Of a stretch of DNA of 64,000 nt, positions 1-8,805 are shown one piece after another. The notes under the pieces were generated by a model. That model was not told the origin of the DNA, did no database searches, and saw only the letters and a program-made list of their open reading frames with translations. A program made the position numbers and the translations under genes. The DNA is from Aurantiacibacter odishensis (GTDB taxonomy: Bacteria > Pseudomonadota > Alphaproteobacteria > Sphingomonadales > Sphingomonadaceae). Each line of letters begins with the position of its first letter. Position 1 is the first letter of the stretch. The stretch lies in NCBI RefSeq assembly GCF_003605195.1, contig NZ_QYOS01000022.1, positions 1 to 64,000 of the forward strand. The letters run 5' to 3'.

Positions 1-1305
1 TCACCGCCCCACGGCGACGTATTCGAACCCGTGGCGTTCGACGTCGGTGCGGCTGTAGAGGTTCCTGAGGTCTACCAGCAGGGGCGTTTTCAGCAGGCCT
101 TTCATGCGCTCCAGGTCCAATGCGCGGAAGGTGTCCCACTCGGTCACGATCACGGCGGCGTCGGCGCCGTCCATCGCTTCGTAGGGCCCCTCGCAATAGG
201 TCACCTTGTCGATCACCTTCTTCGCCTGCTCCATGCCTTCGGGATCGTAGGCCTTCACCCTGATCCCTGCATCCTGCAACGCCTGCACCACGCTGATCGC
301 GGGGCTGTCGCGCATGTCGTCGGTGTTCGCCTTGAACGTCAGCCCCAGCACCGCCACGGTCCTGCCGTGCTGGTCGCCGCCGCCAAGGGCATTGATGACC
401 TTGCGCCCCATCGAGCGCTTGCGCTGGTCGTTGCTGGCGACAACGCTTTCCACGATCCGCAGCGGGCTTTCGTAATCCTGCCCGGTCTTCAGCAGGGCCA
501 GCGTGTCCTTGGGAAAGCACGAGCCGCCATAGCCCGGCCCCGGCATCAGGAAACGGTTGCCGATGCGGCTGTCGAGGCCGATGCCCTTCGCGACATCGCG
601 CACGTCCGCACCCACCTTCTCGCACAGGTCGGCGATCTCGTTGATGAAGCCGATCTTGGTGGCGAGGAAGGCGTTGGCGGCATACTTGGTCAGTTCCGCC
701 CCGCGCCGGCTCATCACCACCAGCGGGCTCTCGTTGCGGGTGAGCGGGCGATAGATTTCCGCCAGCACCGTCTCGGCGTGCTCGTCGTTCACACCGATCA
801 CTACGCGGTCGGGCCGCTTGAAGTCGTCGATTGCCGCGCCCTCGCGCAGGAACTCGGGGTTGGAGGCGACGGAGAACTCGAGATCGGGCGCGGTCTCGCG
901 GATGATGCGCTCCACCTCGTCACCCGTGCCGACCGGCACCGTCGACTTGTCGACCACCACCACGCCTTTCGGCAGCAGCGGCGCCATCTCTTCGGCCGCG
1001 GCATAGACATAGGACAGGTCCGCATGGCCATCCCCGCGGCGGCTGGGCGTTCCCACTGCAATGAACACCGCGTCCGTTCCCGGCAGCGCCTCGGCAAGGT
1101 CCAGCGTGAACGCCAGCCGCCCGGCTTCCACGTTCTTCGCCACCAGCTCGTCCAGCCCAGGCTCGAAAATAGGGATTTCGCCAGCCAGCAGCGCGTCGAT
1201 CTTCGACTGATCCTTGTCGACGCACACGACCTCGTGACCGAAATCCGCAAAACAGGCGCCGGAAACAAGGCCAACATAGCCGGTTCCGATCATCACGATA
1301 CGCAT
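1..1305 (-). CDS. ugd: UDP-glucose 6-dehydrogenase
   Basis: This cytosolic enzyme oxidises UDP-glucose to UDP-glucuronate with two NAD+, supplying uronic acid for exopolysaccharide or envelope glycans. The 434-residue protein is of normal length and is complete, with its stop codon at the first bases of the window. The N-terminal Rossmann motif GTGYVG is at residues 7-12, and the catalytic cysteine C263 sits in a GGSCFPKD motif. The ATG at 1305 follows an AAAGGA ribosome binding site. The gene lies downstream of queF on the same strand, with no clear functional link. The family assignment is firm; the polysaccharide it serves cannot be told from this window. Confidence 0.96.
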   Translation of the reverse strand: MRIVMIGTGYVGLVSGACFADFGHEVVCVDKDQSKIDALLAGEIPIFEPGLDELVAKNVEAGRLAFTLDLAEALPGTDAVFIAVGTPSRRGDGHADLSYVYAAAEEMAPLLPKGVVVVDKSTVPVGTGDEVERIIRETAPDLEFSVASNPEFLREGAAIDDFKRPDRVVIGVNDEHAETVLAEIYRPLTRNESPLVVMSRRGAELTKYAANAFLATKIGFINEIADLCEKVGADVRDVAKGIGLDSRIGNRFLMPGPGYGGSCFPKDTLALLKTGQDYESPLRIVESVVASNDQRKRSMGRKVINALGGGDQHGRTVAVLGLTFKANTDDMRDSPAISVVQALQDAGIRVKAYDPEGMEQAKKVIDKVTYCEGPYEAMDGADAAVIVTEWDTFRALDLERMKGLLKTPLLVDLRNLYSRTDVERHGFEYVAVGR

Positions 1306-1383
1306 AGGAATTGTCCTTTAAGAAACTGGCGCGGCCCCCTGGAGCTCGTCGCGCTCCTTTAATCAGCCGTGGCGAACGGGGCC

Positions 1384-1851
1384 CTAGCCGCGTCCACGAT
1401 AGGAAGCGACACCCTGGTCGGGCAGCCACAGTCCTTCCGGTGGAGAACCGCTTTGCCAGAACACGTCGATGGGGATGCCCCCGCGCGGATACCAGTAGCC
1501 ACCGATGCGGAGCCAGCGCGGCTGCATTTCCTCGAACAGGCGCTGCCCGATCCCTACGGTCACGTCTTCGTGGAAGCCGTTGTGGTTGCGGAATGAACCG
1601 AGGAACAGCTTGAGGCTCTTGCTCTCCACGATCGTGTCGCCGGGAGCATAGTCGATCACCAGATGCGCGAAATCGGGCGCGCTGGTGACGGGGCATAGCG
1701 AAGTGAATTCCGGGGCGGCGAACCTCACCAGATAAAGCTGGCCCTTGCGCGGATTGGGCACGTAATCGAGCACCGCATCTTCCGGGGAGGCGGGCAAGGC
1801 GCTTGTCTGTCCCAGGTATCTGGGTGCGGCTGGCTTGTCGGTATCGCTCAT
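1384..1851 (-). CDS. queF: NADPH-dependent 7-cyano-7-deazaguanine reductase, QueF type I
   Basis: QueF reduces the nitrile preQ0 to the amine preQ1 with NADPH in queuosine synthesis for tRNA wobble position 34. The 155-residue length matches the short unimodular (type I) form. The thioimide-forming cysteine is C53 in [10 protein letters not shown], followed by the catalytic aspartate D60. The substrate-binding stretch [16 protein letters not shown] is in the centre of the protein. I start at the ATG at 1851 because the upstream in-frame extension has no homology to the family. The gene is divergent from sseA across 84 bp. No other queuosine genes are visible here. Confidence 0.94.
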   Translation of the reverse strand: MSDTDKPAAPRYLGQTSALPASPEDAVLDYVPNPRKGQLYLVRFAAPEFTSLCPVTSAPDFAHLVIDYAPGDTIVESKSLKLFLGSFRNHNGFHEDVTVGIGQRLFEEMQPRWLRIGGYWYPRGGIPIDVFWQSGSPPEGLWLPDQGVASYRGRG

Positions 1852-1935
1852 GGGGGCACCTGATGGCGCGGCTTGGCGCGCGGTGCAAGCGCCTGCGGCA
1901 TTTACGAAGCCGATAGCAACGGTTACGCCCGTCCT

Positions 1936-2778
1936 ATGGACACACTTGTAACCACCCAATGGCTGGCGGATCGGCTTGGGAATGCCGATCTCGTGGTGCT
2001 CGACGCTTCGTCTCATCTGCCGGATGCCGGGCGCGATGCGCAGACGGAATATGACGACGCGCATATTCCCGGCGCGCGCTTTCTGAACCTGAAGACGCTG
2101 GTTAATCCTGAGAGTGAGGTGCCCTCGGCCTACCCCACCCGCTCGCAATTCGATGACCGATTGCGGGAACTGGGCGTGCGAGGGTCGGATACGATCGTCC
2201 TTTACGACAACAGCGCGATGCGCACGTCGGCGCGGGCGTGGTTCCTGTTCCGCCTCTATGGTGTGAAGACGGCGATTCTGGATGGCGGCCTGCCAAAGTG
2301 GATTGCGGAAGAGCGACCGACCGAGACAGGGACTAAGCCGATCGAGCCAAGCGACTTTACCTCGTCAGGCGGTGCCGGGGAAATTCGCACCAAGGCGGAG
2401 ATGCTCGGCAACTGTGATGCGGGCCGCGAGCAGGTGGTCGATGCCCGCGACGCAGGGCGATTTACCGGTGAAGTGCCCGATACCGTGCACAACCTGCCCG
2501 GCGGCCACATCCCAGGTGCGCGCAACCTCTTCTTCGCAGACCTGCTGGCTGAAGACGGGACTTTCCTTCCGTCCGAACAGCTCGCCAGTGCATTCCGCGA
2601 GGCCGGGCTCGATCCCGCGAAGCCGCTGGTGGCGAGTTGCGGCGGCGGCGTGACCGCCTCGGTCGTGCTGCTCGCACATTACCTGATCGGTTACGAACAC
2701 GGCGCATTGTACGACGGAAGCTGGAGCGAGTGGGGCGCAGACCCCGCCACGCCAAAGGAAACCGGCCCCGCGGCATGA
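1936..2778 (+). CDS. sseA: 3-mercaptopyruvate or thiosulfate sulfurtransferase, double rhodanese
   Basis: This enzyme transfers sulfane sulfur from 3-mercaptopyruvate (or thiosulfate) through a persulfide on the active-site cysteine. The 280-residue protein has two rhodanese domains; the first is the inactive half and the second carries C235 in the loop CGGGVTA. The family loop is often CGSGVT, so a serine is replaced by glycine, which leaves the choice between mercaptopyruvate and thiosulfate open. The ATG at 1936 is chosen because homology begins there. Its stop overlaps the metC start in ATGA, so the two are probably translationally coupled and linked in cysteine and methionine sulfur metabolism. 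Confidence 0.9.
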   Translation: MDTLVTTQWLADRLGNADLVVLDASSHLPDAGRDAQTEYDDAHIPGARFLNLKTLVNPESEVPSAYPTRSQFDDRLRELGVRGSDTIVLYDNSAMRTSARAWFLFRLYGVKTAILDGGLPKWIAEERPTETGTKPIEPSDFTSSGGAGEIRTKAEMLGNCDAGREQVVDARDAGRFTGEVPDTVHNLPGGHIPGARNLFFADLLAEDGTFLPSEQLASAFREAGLDPAKPLVASCGGGVTASVVLLAHYLIGYEHGALYDGSWSEWGADPATPKETGPAA

Positions 2779-3992
2779 CAGACAAGCCTCACAAAGCTGC
2801 CACCCGCGTCGTCGAAGCGGGACGTAAGCGCGAATGGACCAGCATCCCCGGCAGCAAGGGCGCCGTGGTCAATCCGCCGGTCTGGCGCGCCAGCACGCAT
2901 CTCTATGACGACAGCGCCGATCTTGCCGGTGGCCGGCCGAACGAGGACGGTCATTTCTATTATGGCCGGCGCGGCGGACCGACCCAATGGGCGCTGGCAG
3001 ATGCGCTCACCTCGCTTGAACCCGGCGCGGACGGCACTGAGCTGTTCCCAAGCGGGGTCGCGGCCATTGCCTGCACCTTGCTGGCCGTTCTGCGTCCCGG
3101 TGACGAACTGCTGGTGACCGACAATGCCTACGAGCCGACGCGGAACATCGCGCTTTCCATGCTCAAGCAATTCGGCATTACGGCAAGACCATTCGATCCA
3201 CTGGCTCCCGATGGCTTCACCGATGCCATCACCGATGCGACCAAGGCTGTGATGCTGGAAAGTCCCGGCAGCCTGACCATGGAAGTGTGCGACATTCCCG
3301 CTCTTGCAGCCCTCGCCCGCGAGCGCGGCATCCTCTCCATCATCGACAACACCTGGGCCACGCCGCTTGGCTTTCCGGCCCTGCAGCACGGCTGCGATGT
3401 ATCGGTGATGAGCCTTACCAAGCACGTCGGCGGCCATTCGGACGTGATGATGGGCAGCGCCAGCGCGGCAAAGCCGGTGATCAATCGCATCCGCCGCCAG
3501 GCGCAGTTCATGGGGCAGGTCGTCTCTCCCGACGATGCCTCCCTCGCGCTGCGCGGCCTGCGTTCCATGCAAGTGAGGCTCGAGCGATCGACGCAGACCG
3601 CGCTGGAAGTGGCACGGTGGCTGGACGCGCGGCCCGAAGTGTCCGCCGTCCTGTGCCCGATGCTTCCGGGCGCACCGGGGCATGACCTGTGGCGGCGGGA
3701 TTTTTCCGGCGGATGCGGGCTGTTCAGCTTCGTGCTTGCCAACGGCTTCGATGTGGGGGGCCGCGCGCGGCTGATTGATGCGCTAAACTTGTTCGGCATC
3801 GGCTTCAGCTGGGGCGGTTTCGAGAGTCTTGCGATACCCTTCGATCCCGCACCGGTTCACACACTGCGCCCGTGGCCTCCGGGGATCGATGCAGGGTGCG
3901 GGCTTGGCGTGCGCCTTTCCATCGGGCTAGAAGATGCAGAAGACCTGATTGCCGATCTTGCCTGCGGCCTCGATGCGATGGGAGCAAAATGA
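2775..3992 (+). CDS. metC: Cystathionine beta-lyase, PLP-dependent
   Basis: This is a Cys/Met metabolism PLP enzyme (fold type I), 405 residues, that most likely cleaves cystathionine to homocysteine, pyruvate and ammonia. The PLP lysine is K216 in VMSLTKHVGGHSD, and the upstream FYYGRRGGPTQWALADAL block is typical of the alphaproteobacterial MetC branch. The ATG at 2775 overlaps the sseA stop (ATGA), and its own stop overlaps the next start, giving a three-gene coupled unit. A cystathionine gamma-lyase or gamma-synthase activity cannot be excluded from sequence alone, but the family resemblance favours beta-lyase. Confidence 0.9.
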   Translation: MTDKPHKAATRVVEAGRKREWTSIPGSKGAVVNPPVWRASTHLYDDSADLAGGRPNEDGHFYYGRRGGPTQWALADALTSLEPGADGTELFPSGVAAIACTLLAVLRPGDELLVTDNAYEPTRNIALSMLKQFGITARPFDPLAPDGFTDAITDATKAVMLESPGSLTMEVCDIPALAALARERGILSIIDNTWATPLGFPALQHGCDVSVMSLTKHVGGHSDVMMGSASAAKPVINRIRRQAQFMGQVVSPDDASLALRGLRSMQVRLERSTQTALEVARWLDARPEVSAVLCPMLPGAPGHDLWRRDFSGGCGLFSFVLANGFDVGGRARLIDALNLFGIGFSWGGFESLAIPFDPAPVHTLRPWPPGIDAGCGLGVRLSIGLEDAEDLIADLACGLDAMGAK

Positions 3993-5239
3993 CCGGACCT
4001 GCGACCTTGCCCGATACAGCAACGGCCATTGAAGAAGCGACATCGTCACGTTCGAGCGAAGCGGTACCCCTGCGCGATCCGGAAACCGGCGAACCTCTGC
4101 TCGATCCCGAAACCGGGGAGCCGCTGATGGGCATCCCCAACCCGGGCGAAGCCGTGCCGGTCCTCGATCCCGAAACCGGCGAGCCGCTTCTCGATCCGGA
4201 CACCGGCGAGCCTCTCTTGGCTATTCCTGAAGCGGTGCCGACGCCCGAACCCACGCCGGAAGCCGTCACCGCGATTGGGACGACGGAGGAAGTGCGTGAT
4301 GCGGTGAGCGAACGCAGCGAAACCGTCGGCGGCATTCTCGACGGGCTGGACTCCGCTGCCCTGCAAGTCGGATCGATCCGCTTCTCCATGCTGGACGCGC
4401 TCTTGGCAGTACTGGTGATCCTGCTGGTGATCCTGCTGGCCTGGGGCGTTACGCGGCTGATTCGCTTTGCGCTCAAGCGCATTACCCGGCTGGACGGTTC
4501 GCAGCGCCTGCTGGCAGAGAAGATTTCCACCATCCTCGTCTGGGCGGTGGCGTTCCTGATCGGCATCGACATGCTTGGCATCGACCTGACCGCGCTTGCG
4601 GTCTTCTCAGGCGCGTTCGGCCTGGCAATCGGTTTCGGTCTGCAGAAAACCTTCGGTAATCTGATCGCCGGAATCATCCTGCTGATGGACAAGTCCATCA
4701 AGCCGGGAGACGTGATTTCAGTCGCGGACACTGCCGGGAACGAGGGTTTCGGGCAGATCCGCAAGATCGGCATTCGCGCGATCTCTGTCGTGACGCGGGA
4801 CCAGACGGAATACCTGATCCCGAACGAGAACCTGATGATCAACCAGGTGGTCAACTGGTCCTACAGCTCCCGTGAGGTGCGGGTGAAGGCAGCAGTGGGC
4901 GTGTCCTACAGCAGCGACATCGATCTGGTGATGGAGCTGCTTTACAAGGCTGTCGAGGAGACGCCACGCATCCTTAAGACCCCGAAGCCGCGGGTGAACA
5001 TCATGGCTTTCGGCGACAGTTCGGTGAATTTCGAAGTGCGCTTCTGGATCACCGATCCCGAGGGTGGCCTCGCGAACATCCGGTCGGATGTCTACCAACG
5101 CATCTGGCAGCTTTTCCACGAACACGATGTGGAAATTCCGTTTCCCCAGCGCGACCTTAACTTACGCGGCAACGAGGAATTCAACCAGCTCGTCGCAGCA
5201 ATTGGCCAGCGACTGGAAAACAATTCCACCAAAGGCTGA
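3989..5239 (+). CDS. MscS-family mechanosensitive channel with repeat-bearing N-terminal tail
   Basis: This is a small-conductance mechanosensitive channel of the inner membrane, 416 residues, expected to release solutes on hypo-osmotic shock. Hydrophobic segments lie near residues 134-154, 181-199 and 201-228; the last contains the Gly/Ala-rich pore helix (SGAFGLAIGFGLQKTFGN). A typical MscS beta domain and C-terminal alpha/beta domain follow. Unusually, residues 1-125 form a long acidic, proline-rich tail holding four copies of DP(E/D)TGEPL at residues 30, 39, 60 and 69. The ATG overlaps the metC stop (ATGA), so the channel is translated with a sulfur-metabolism gene. The tail has no function I can name. 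Confidence 0.9.
   Translation: MTGPATLPDTATAIEEATSSRSSEAVPLRDPETGEPLLDPETGEPLMGIPNPGEAVPVLDPETGEPLLDPDTGEPLLAIPEAVPTPEPTPEAVTAIGTTEEVRDAVSERSETVGGILDGLDSAALQVGSIRFSMLDALLAVLVILLVILLAWGVTRLIRFALKRITRLDGSQRLLAEKISTILVWAVAFLIGIDMLGIDLTALAVFSGAFGLAIGFGLQKTFGNLIAGIILLMDKSIKPGDVISVADTAGNEGFGQIRKIGIRAISVVTRDQTEYLIPNENLMINQVVNWSYSSREVRVKAAVGVSYSSDIDLVMELLYKAVEETPRILKTPKPRVNIMAFGDSSVNFEVRFWITDPEGGLANIRSDVYQRIWQLFHEHDVEIPFPQRDLNLRGNEEFNQLVAAIGQRLENNSTKG
4076..4216 (+). repeat. Coding tandem repeat DP(E/D)TGEPL in the MscS tail
   Basis: Four copies of the octapeptide DP(E/D)TGEPL are arranged as two pairs, each with a 9-residue period (residues 30 and 39, then 60 and 69). Each pair is followed by a short IP-containing linker. 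At DNA level the copies are similar but not identical (codons differ), which points to protein-level conservation or an old duplication. Confidence 0.9.
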
Positions 5240-5307
5240 CTGGAGCCGACGAGGCTGTTTCTAGCCCCTGACACACCGTGGTAATGCCCATGCCAGAACG
5301 AAGGGCC

Positions 5308-6039
5308 ATGACACAGACACTGGGTATCATCACCGCCTTCGGGGCCGTTGCAGTGCTGGGATGGCTGGCCGTACTGCTATACCCTCGCCTGATCCCCTCT
5401 GCCGGCGCCCTCTCCGCGGAAAATCGCCTGCGCCCCGCCATCCTCTTCATCGTCGCATCAGCCCTGGCCTACGCCCTCGCCATGACGATCAGGGCGGGCG
5501 GACCCCTTGCCGGTGACGATCCGATCTCGCTGACACTCGCACAGATTGTCATCTATGCGCCTTTTATTGCGCTGGCTGGATTTTTGCGCACCCGCGCCGC
5601 GCTGCTCGTTCCGCAAGGCAATACGCTTCGATCGGTGGCCATCGGGATCGGCATCACCGTTCTCGCGCTTGCCGCATACTACTCCTCCACCGACGGATGG
5701 AGACACGTGCCCCTGCTGGGCGAAGCGCTGCTGAGCGGGGATGCGGCCGCGATTGCCCTGCGGTCCATTCTGCGTTGTCTCGTGGTCGGCATGTTCATCG
5801 CGGTGTTTTCCGCCGCTTGGTCGAGCCGCGTCGTGCTGTTGATCGGGGGCGTGGCCATCGCGCTCACGCAGGTTCCCTCGCTTCTGGCAGAAGGCTTCTC
5901 CGCCGCCTGGCTGGGTGTGCTGATAGCTCACGTGGCGCTGGTGACGGGTCTGCTGTCTGCCATTCTCGCCACCCGCAACATCGTGTGGTTCTGGCCCGTT
6001 CTTTCAGGCCTGAACCTGCTGTTGTTCTCCCTTCCCTAA
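5308..6039 (+). CDS. Unassigned multi-pass membrane protein
   Basis: I do not recognise this family. The 243-residue product is strongly hydrophobic, with about seven likely membrane segments spread over its length, short loops and few charged residues. There is no motif for a transporter, enzyme or sensor that I can identify. Several in-frame starts exist (GTG 5278, ATG 5284, ATG 5290, ATG 5308). I chose 5308 because GAAGGG lies at proper distance before it and the hydrophobic region begins just after. It follows the MscS gene by about 70 bp and precedes cobA by about 70 bp, so it may be co-transcribed with either. Confidence 0.7.
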   Translation: MTQTLGIITAFGAVAVLGWLAVLLYPRLIPSAGALSAENRLRPAILFIVASALAYALAMTIRAGGPLAGDDPISLTLAQIVIYAPFIALAGFLRTRAALLVPQGNTLRSVAIGIGITVLALAAYYSSTDGWRHVPLLGEALLSGDAAAIALRSILRCLVVGMFIAVFSAAWSSRVVLLIGGVAIALTQVPSLLAEGFSAAWLGVLIAHVALVTGLLSAILATRNIVWFWPVLSGLNLLLFSLP

Positions 6040-6108
6040 AGCTGACCTACAGCCCTGCCAAACCTTTCTCACTGGCGATCTAACGGTGGCAGGCGCAGTT
6101 AGGCCCGC

Positions 6109-6876
6109 ATGGAAAAAGGGAAAATCTTTCTCGTCGGCGCGGGTCCGGGCGATCCGGACTTGCTGACGCTGCGCGCCGCGCGCCTGATCGAGAGTGCCTC
6201 GCTGATCGTTCACGACGGGCTGGTGGATCGCGCCATCCTTGCATTGGCACAGCCCGATGCCCGGCTGATCTCCGTGGCAAAGCAGCGTTCGAAGCACACC
6301 TTGCCTCAGGATGACATCAACGCTCTGCTGGTGCGCGAAGCACTCGCGGGACGCAACGTGGTACGCCTGAAGGGCGGAGATCCCTTCGTATTCGGGCGCG
6401 GCGGCGAGGAAATGGAAGCCGCGCAGGCCGCCGGCGTTCCCGTCGAGGTCGTGCCCGGCATTTCCGCCGCCAACGGAGCGGCGGCCGCCAGCGGCATTGC
6501 CCTCACCCACCGCGAGGACGCCAGTATCGTCAGCTTCGTGGCTGGCCAGTGCAAGGGCCTTTCCGAACAGAACTGGGCCGGACTTGCCGGAAAGGGCCGC
6601 ACGCTGGTGATCTACATGGGCGTGAAGACCGCACCTCAGATTGCCGAGAAGCTGATGGAAGACGGCCTCGCCCCCGACATGCCCGTGGCCGTGATCGAAA
6701 AGGCCTGCCGTGCCGACATGCGCGTCCTGCGCGGACCGCTGGCTGGCTTGCCCGACCTCATCACGCGGGAAGCGGTGCAGAGCCCTGCTCTCATCGTGAT
6801 CGGCCACGTCACCGCACGCGCCGATGCCGCGCTCGTTCATTTCGCCCACGAAACTACTGGGGAAGCTGCATCGTGA
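6109..6876 (+). CDS. cobA: Uroporphyrinogen-III C-methyltransferase (SUMT)
   Basis: SUMT adds two methyl groups from S-adenosylmethionine to uroporphyrinogen III, giving precorrin-2, the precursor of siroheme. The 255-residue protein carries the family signature GAGPGDPDLLTLRA near the N terminus and the LKGGDPFVFGRGGEE block near residue 90. It is a stand-alone methyltransferase without the CysG dehydrogenase and ferrochelatase part. It heads a tightly packed operon with sulfite reductase, which needs siroheme, so its role here is most likely assimilatory sulfate reduction rather than cobalamin. Its TGA overlaps the GTG of the next gene. Confidence 0.94.
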   Translation: MEKGKIFLVGAGPGDPDLLTLRAARLIESASLIVHDGLVDRAILALAQPDARLISVAKQRSKHTLPQDDINALLVREALAGRNVVRLKGGDPFVFGRGGEEMEAAQAAGVPVEVVPGISAANGAAAASGIALTHREDASIVSFVAGQCKGLSEQNWAGLAGKGRTLVIYMGVKTAPQIAEKLMEDGLAPDMPVAVIEKACRADMRVLRGPLAGLPDLITREAVQSPALIVIGHVTARADAALVHFAHETTGEAAS

Positions 6877-7169
6877 AAATCCTGACAGGAAACGACCTGA
6901 AAACCGGCGCTGTCGTGTGGTGGGATGGCCAGGGATGGTCGATCCACATTACCGAGGCCATCGACGCAGGCGAGAATGCCGAAAGCATACTTGCCACCGA
7001 AAGCGCCGCGCGCCGCGTGAACGCCGCATACGCCATCGACGCCGAGCAGACCGAAGACGGTCCGCGTCCGGCGCATATCAAGGACCGGGTGCGCGCACTC
7101 GGCCCGACCGTTCGCCCCGATCTTGCCGTGCCAGCGGTAGAGCGCGTGGGCTGGGACTGGGTGATCTGA
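6873..7169 (+). CDS. DUF2849 family small protein
   Basis: This 98-residue soluble protein matches the DUF2849 family, which in many alphaproteobacteria sits between the siroheme methyltransferase and sulfite reductase. It opens MKILTGNDLKTGAVVWWDG and has a conserved tryptophan pair and acidic residues but no cysteines. It begins at GTG 6873, overlapping the cobA stop (GTGA), and ends one base before cysI. Its constant position points to a role in sulfite reductase assembly or function, but that is inference; no biochemical role is known to me. Confidence 0.88.
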   Translation: MKILTGNDLKTGAVVWWDGQGWSIHITEAIDAGENAESILATESAARRVNAAYAIDAEQTEDGPRPAHIKDRVRALGPTVRPDLAVPAVERVGWDWVI

Positions 7170-7170
7170 C

Positions 7171-8805
7171 ATGTACCAGTACGACAAATACGACCAGGCG
7201 ATGGTCGATGCCCGTGTGGAGGAATTCCGCGACCAGGCCCGCCGCCGTCTCGAAGGCAAACTGACCGAGGACCAGTTCAAGCCGCTGCGGCTACAGAACG
7301 GCCTCTACCTGCAATTGCACGCCTACATGCTGCGCGTCGCCGTGCCCTACGGCACGCTGAACAGCCGGCAGATGCACGCGCTGGCCGACATCGCGGACAA
7401 GTACGACCGCGGCTATGGCCACTTCACCACGCGCCAGAACATCCAGTACAACTGGATCAAGCTGGAAGACGCGGCGGACATCCTGGCCGATCTCGCCAAG
7501 GTGGAAATGCACGCCATCCAGACGAGCGGCAACTGCATCCGCAACATCTCTTCGGATCAATACGCCGGTGCCGCGGCAGACGAAGTGGTGGACCCGCGCC
7601 CCTACGCCGAATTGCTGCGCCAGTGGTCCAGTTTCCACCCCGAATTCGCCGCCCTGCCCCGCAAGTTCAAGATCTGCGTGATCGCGTCCGAAAAGGACCG
7701 TGCGGCCATGCGTCTGCACGATATTGGCATCAACATCGTCAAGAACGACGAAGGCACGCTGGGCGCTGCGTTCTACGTCGGTGGCGGCATGGGCCGCACG
7801 CCGATGATCGCGCCTTGCATCCGCGAATTCGTGCCGCTGGACCAGATGGTGACCTATTCGGAGGCGTGCCTGCGCGTCTACAACCGCCACGGCCGCCGCG
7901 ACAACAAGTACAAGGCGCGCATCAAGATCCTCGTCCACGAAATGGGCGCAGAGGAATATGCCCGCCAGGTGGAGGAAGAATTCGCCCACCTGCTGGAGCA
8001 GGGCATCGAACCGCCTTTCGCCGAGATCGAGCGCATCCGTAGCTTCTTTCAGCCGCCCGAATTTGCTGTCGGCCTGCCGGAAAAGGCGGACCGTTCGGAC
8101 CCCGATTTCGCCCTCTGGATCGATCGCAACTGCTCGCCCCACAAGGTGCCGGGATATGTCTCCGCCGCAATCAGCCTGAAGCCCGTTGGCGGCATCCCCG
8201 GCGATGCCACGGCAGAGCAGATGCACCTGATGGCCGAGCTGGCAAAGGAGTACAGCTTCGACGAGTGCCGCGTGACCCACGCGCAGAACATCATCCTGCC
8301 GCATGTCGAAATCGGGCGCTTGCACGAACTCTGGCACAAGCTTGACGAAGCGGGCCTCGGCACCGCCAATCTCGACCAGGTGGGCGACATCATCGCCTGC
8401 CCCGGCCTCGACTATTGCAGCCTCGCCAACGCTCGCTCCATCCCCGTCTCGCAGAAGATTTCCGAACGCTTCGCGCAGAACGGCAAGGGCGAACTGCTGG
8501 GCGAGCTGAAGCTGAAGATCTCGGGCTGCATCAACGCCTGCGGACACCACCACGCAGGCCACATCGGCATCCTCGGCGTCGACCGGAAGGGCACCGAGAA
8601 TTACCAGTTGCTGCTTGGCGGTAGCGAGGCGGAGGACGTCTCTCTCGCCAAGATCACCGGCCCCGGCTTCAACGAGGCGGGCATTGTCGACGCCGTGGAA
8701 ACCGTGGCCGATCTCTACCTCGAGAAGCGGCAGGACGGGGAACGCTTCCTCGATACCTATCGCCGTCTTGGCATGGATGCATTCAAGGAGGCGCTTTATG
8801 GCTGA
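7171..8805 (+). CDS. cysI: Sulfite reductase hemoprotein (nitrite/sulfite reductase family)
   Basis: This siroheme enzyme carries out the six-electron reduction of sulfite to sulfide. The 544-residue protein has two nitrite/sulfite reductase half domains. The coupled 4Fe-4S/siroheme cluster is bound by C410 and C416 (spacing C-X5-C) and C453 and C457 (C-X3-C). No flavoprotein subunit gene (cysJ) is next to it, so the electron donor may be ferredoxin. The neighbours are siroheme synthesis, DUF2849, DUF934 and cysH. The start at 7171 follows the DUF2849 stop by one base, and the stop overlaps the DUF934 start by eight bases. Assimilatory nitrite reduction is less likely given cysH. Confidence 0.93.
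   Translation: MYQYDKYDQAMVDARVEEFRDQARRRLEGKLTEDQFKPLRLQNGLYLQLHAYMLRVAVPYGTLNSRQMHALADIADKYDRGYGHFTTRQNIQYNWIKLEDAADILADLAKVEMHAIQTSGNCIRNISSDQYAGAAADEVVDPRPYAELLRQWSSFHPEFAALPRKFKICVIASEKDRAAMRLHDIGINIVKNDEGTLGAAFYVGGGMGRTPMIAPCIREFVPLDQMVTYSEACLRVYNRHGRRDNKYKARIKILVHEMGAEEYARQVEEEFAHLLEQGIEPPFAEIERIRSFFQPPEFAVGLPEKADRSDPDFALWIDRNCSPHKVPGYVSAAISLKPVGGIPGDATAEQMHLMAELAKEYSFDECRVTHAQNIILPHVEIGRLHELWHKLDEAGLGTANLDQVGDIIACPGLDYCSLANARSIPVSQKISERFAQNGKGELLGELKLKISGCINACGHHHAGHIGILGVDRKGTENYQLLLGGSEAEDVSLAKITGPGFNEAGIVDAVETVADLYLEKRQDGERFLDTYRRLGMDAFKEALYG

Noticed and set aside
1852-1935. Possible riboswitch upstream of sulfur genes (sseA-metC) or queF
   Set aside because: The 84-bp gap is too short for a SAM or preQ1 structure with expression platform and shows no conserved core.
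5240-5277. Small inverted repeat AGCC/GGCT after the MscS gene
   Set aside because: Only four base pairs without a clear T-run; too weak for a terminator.
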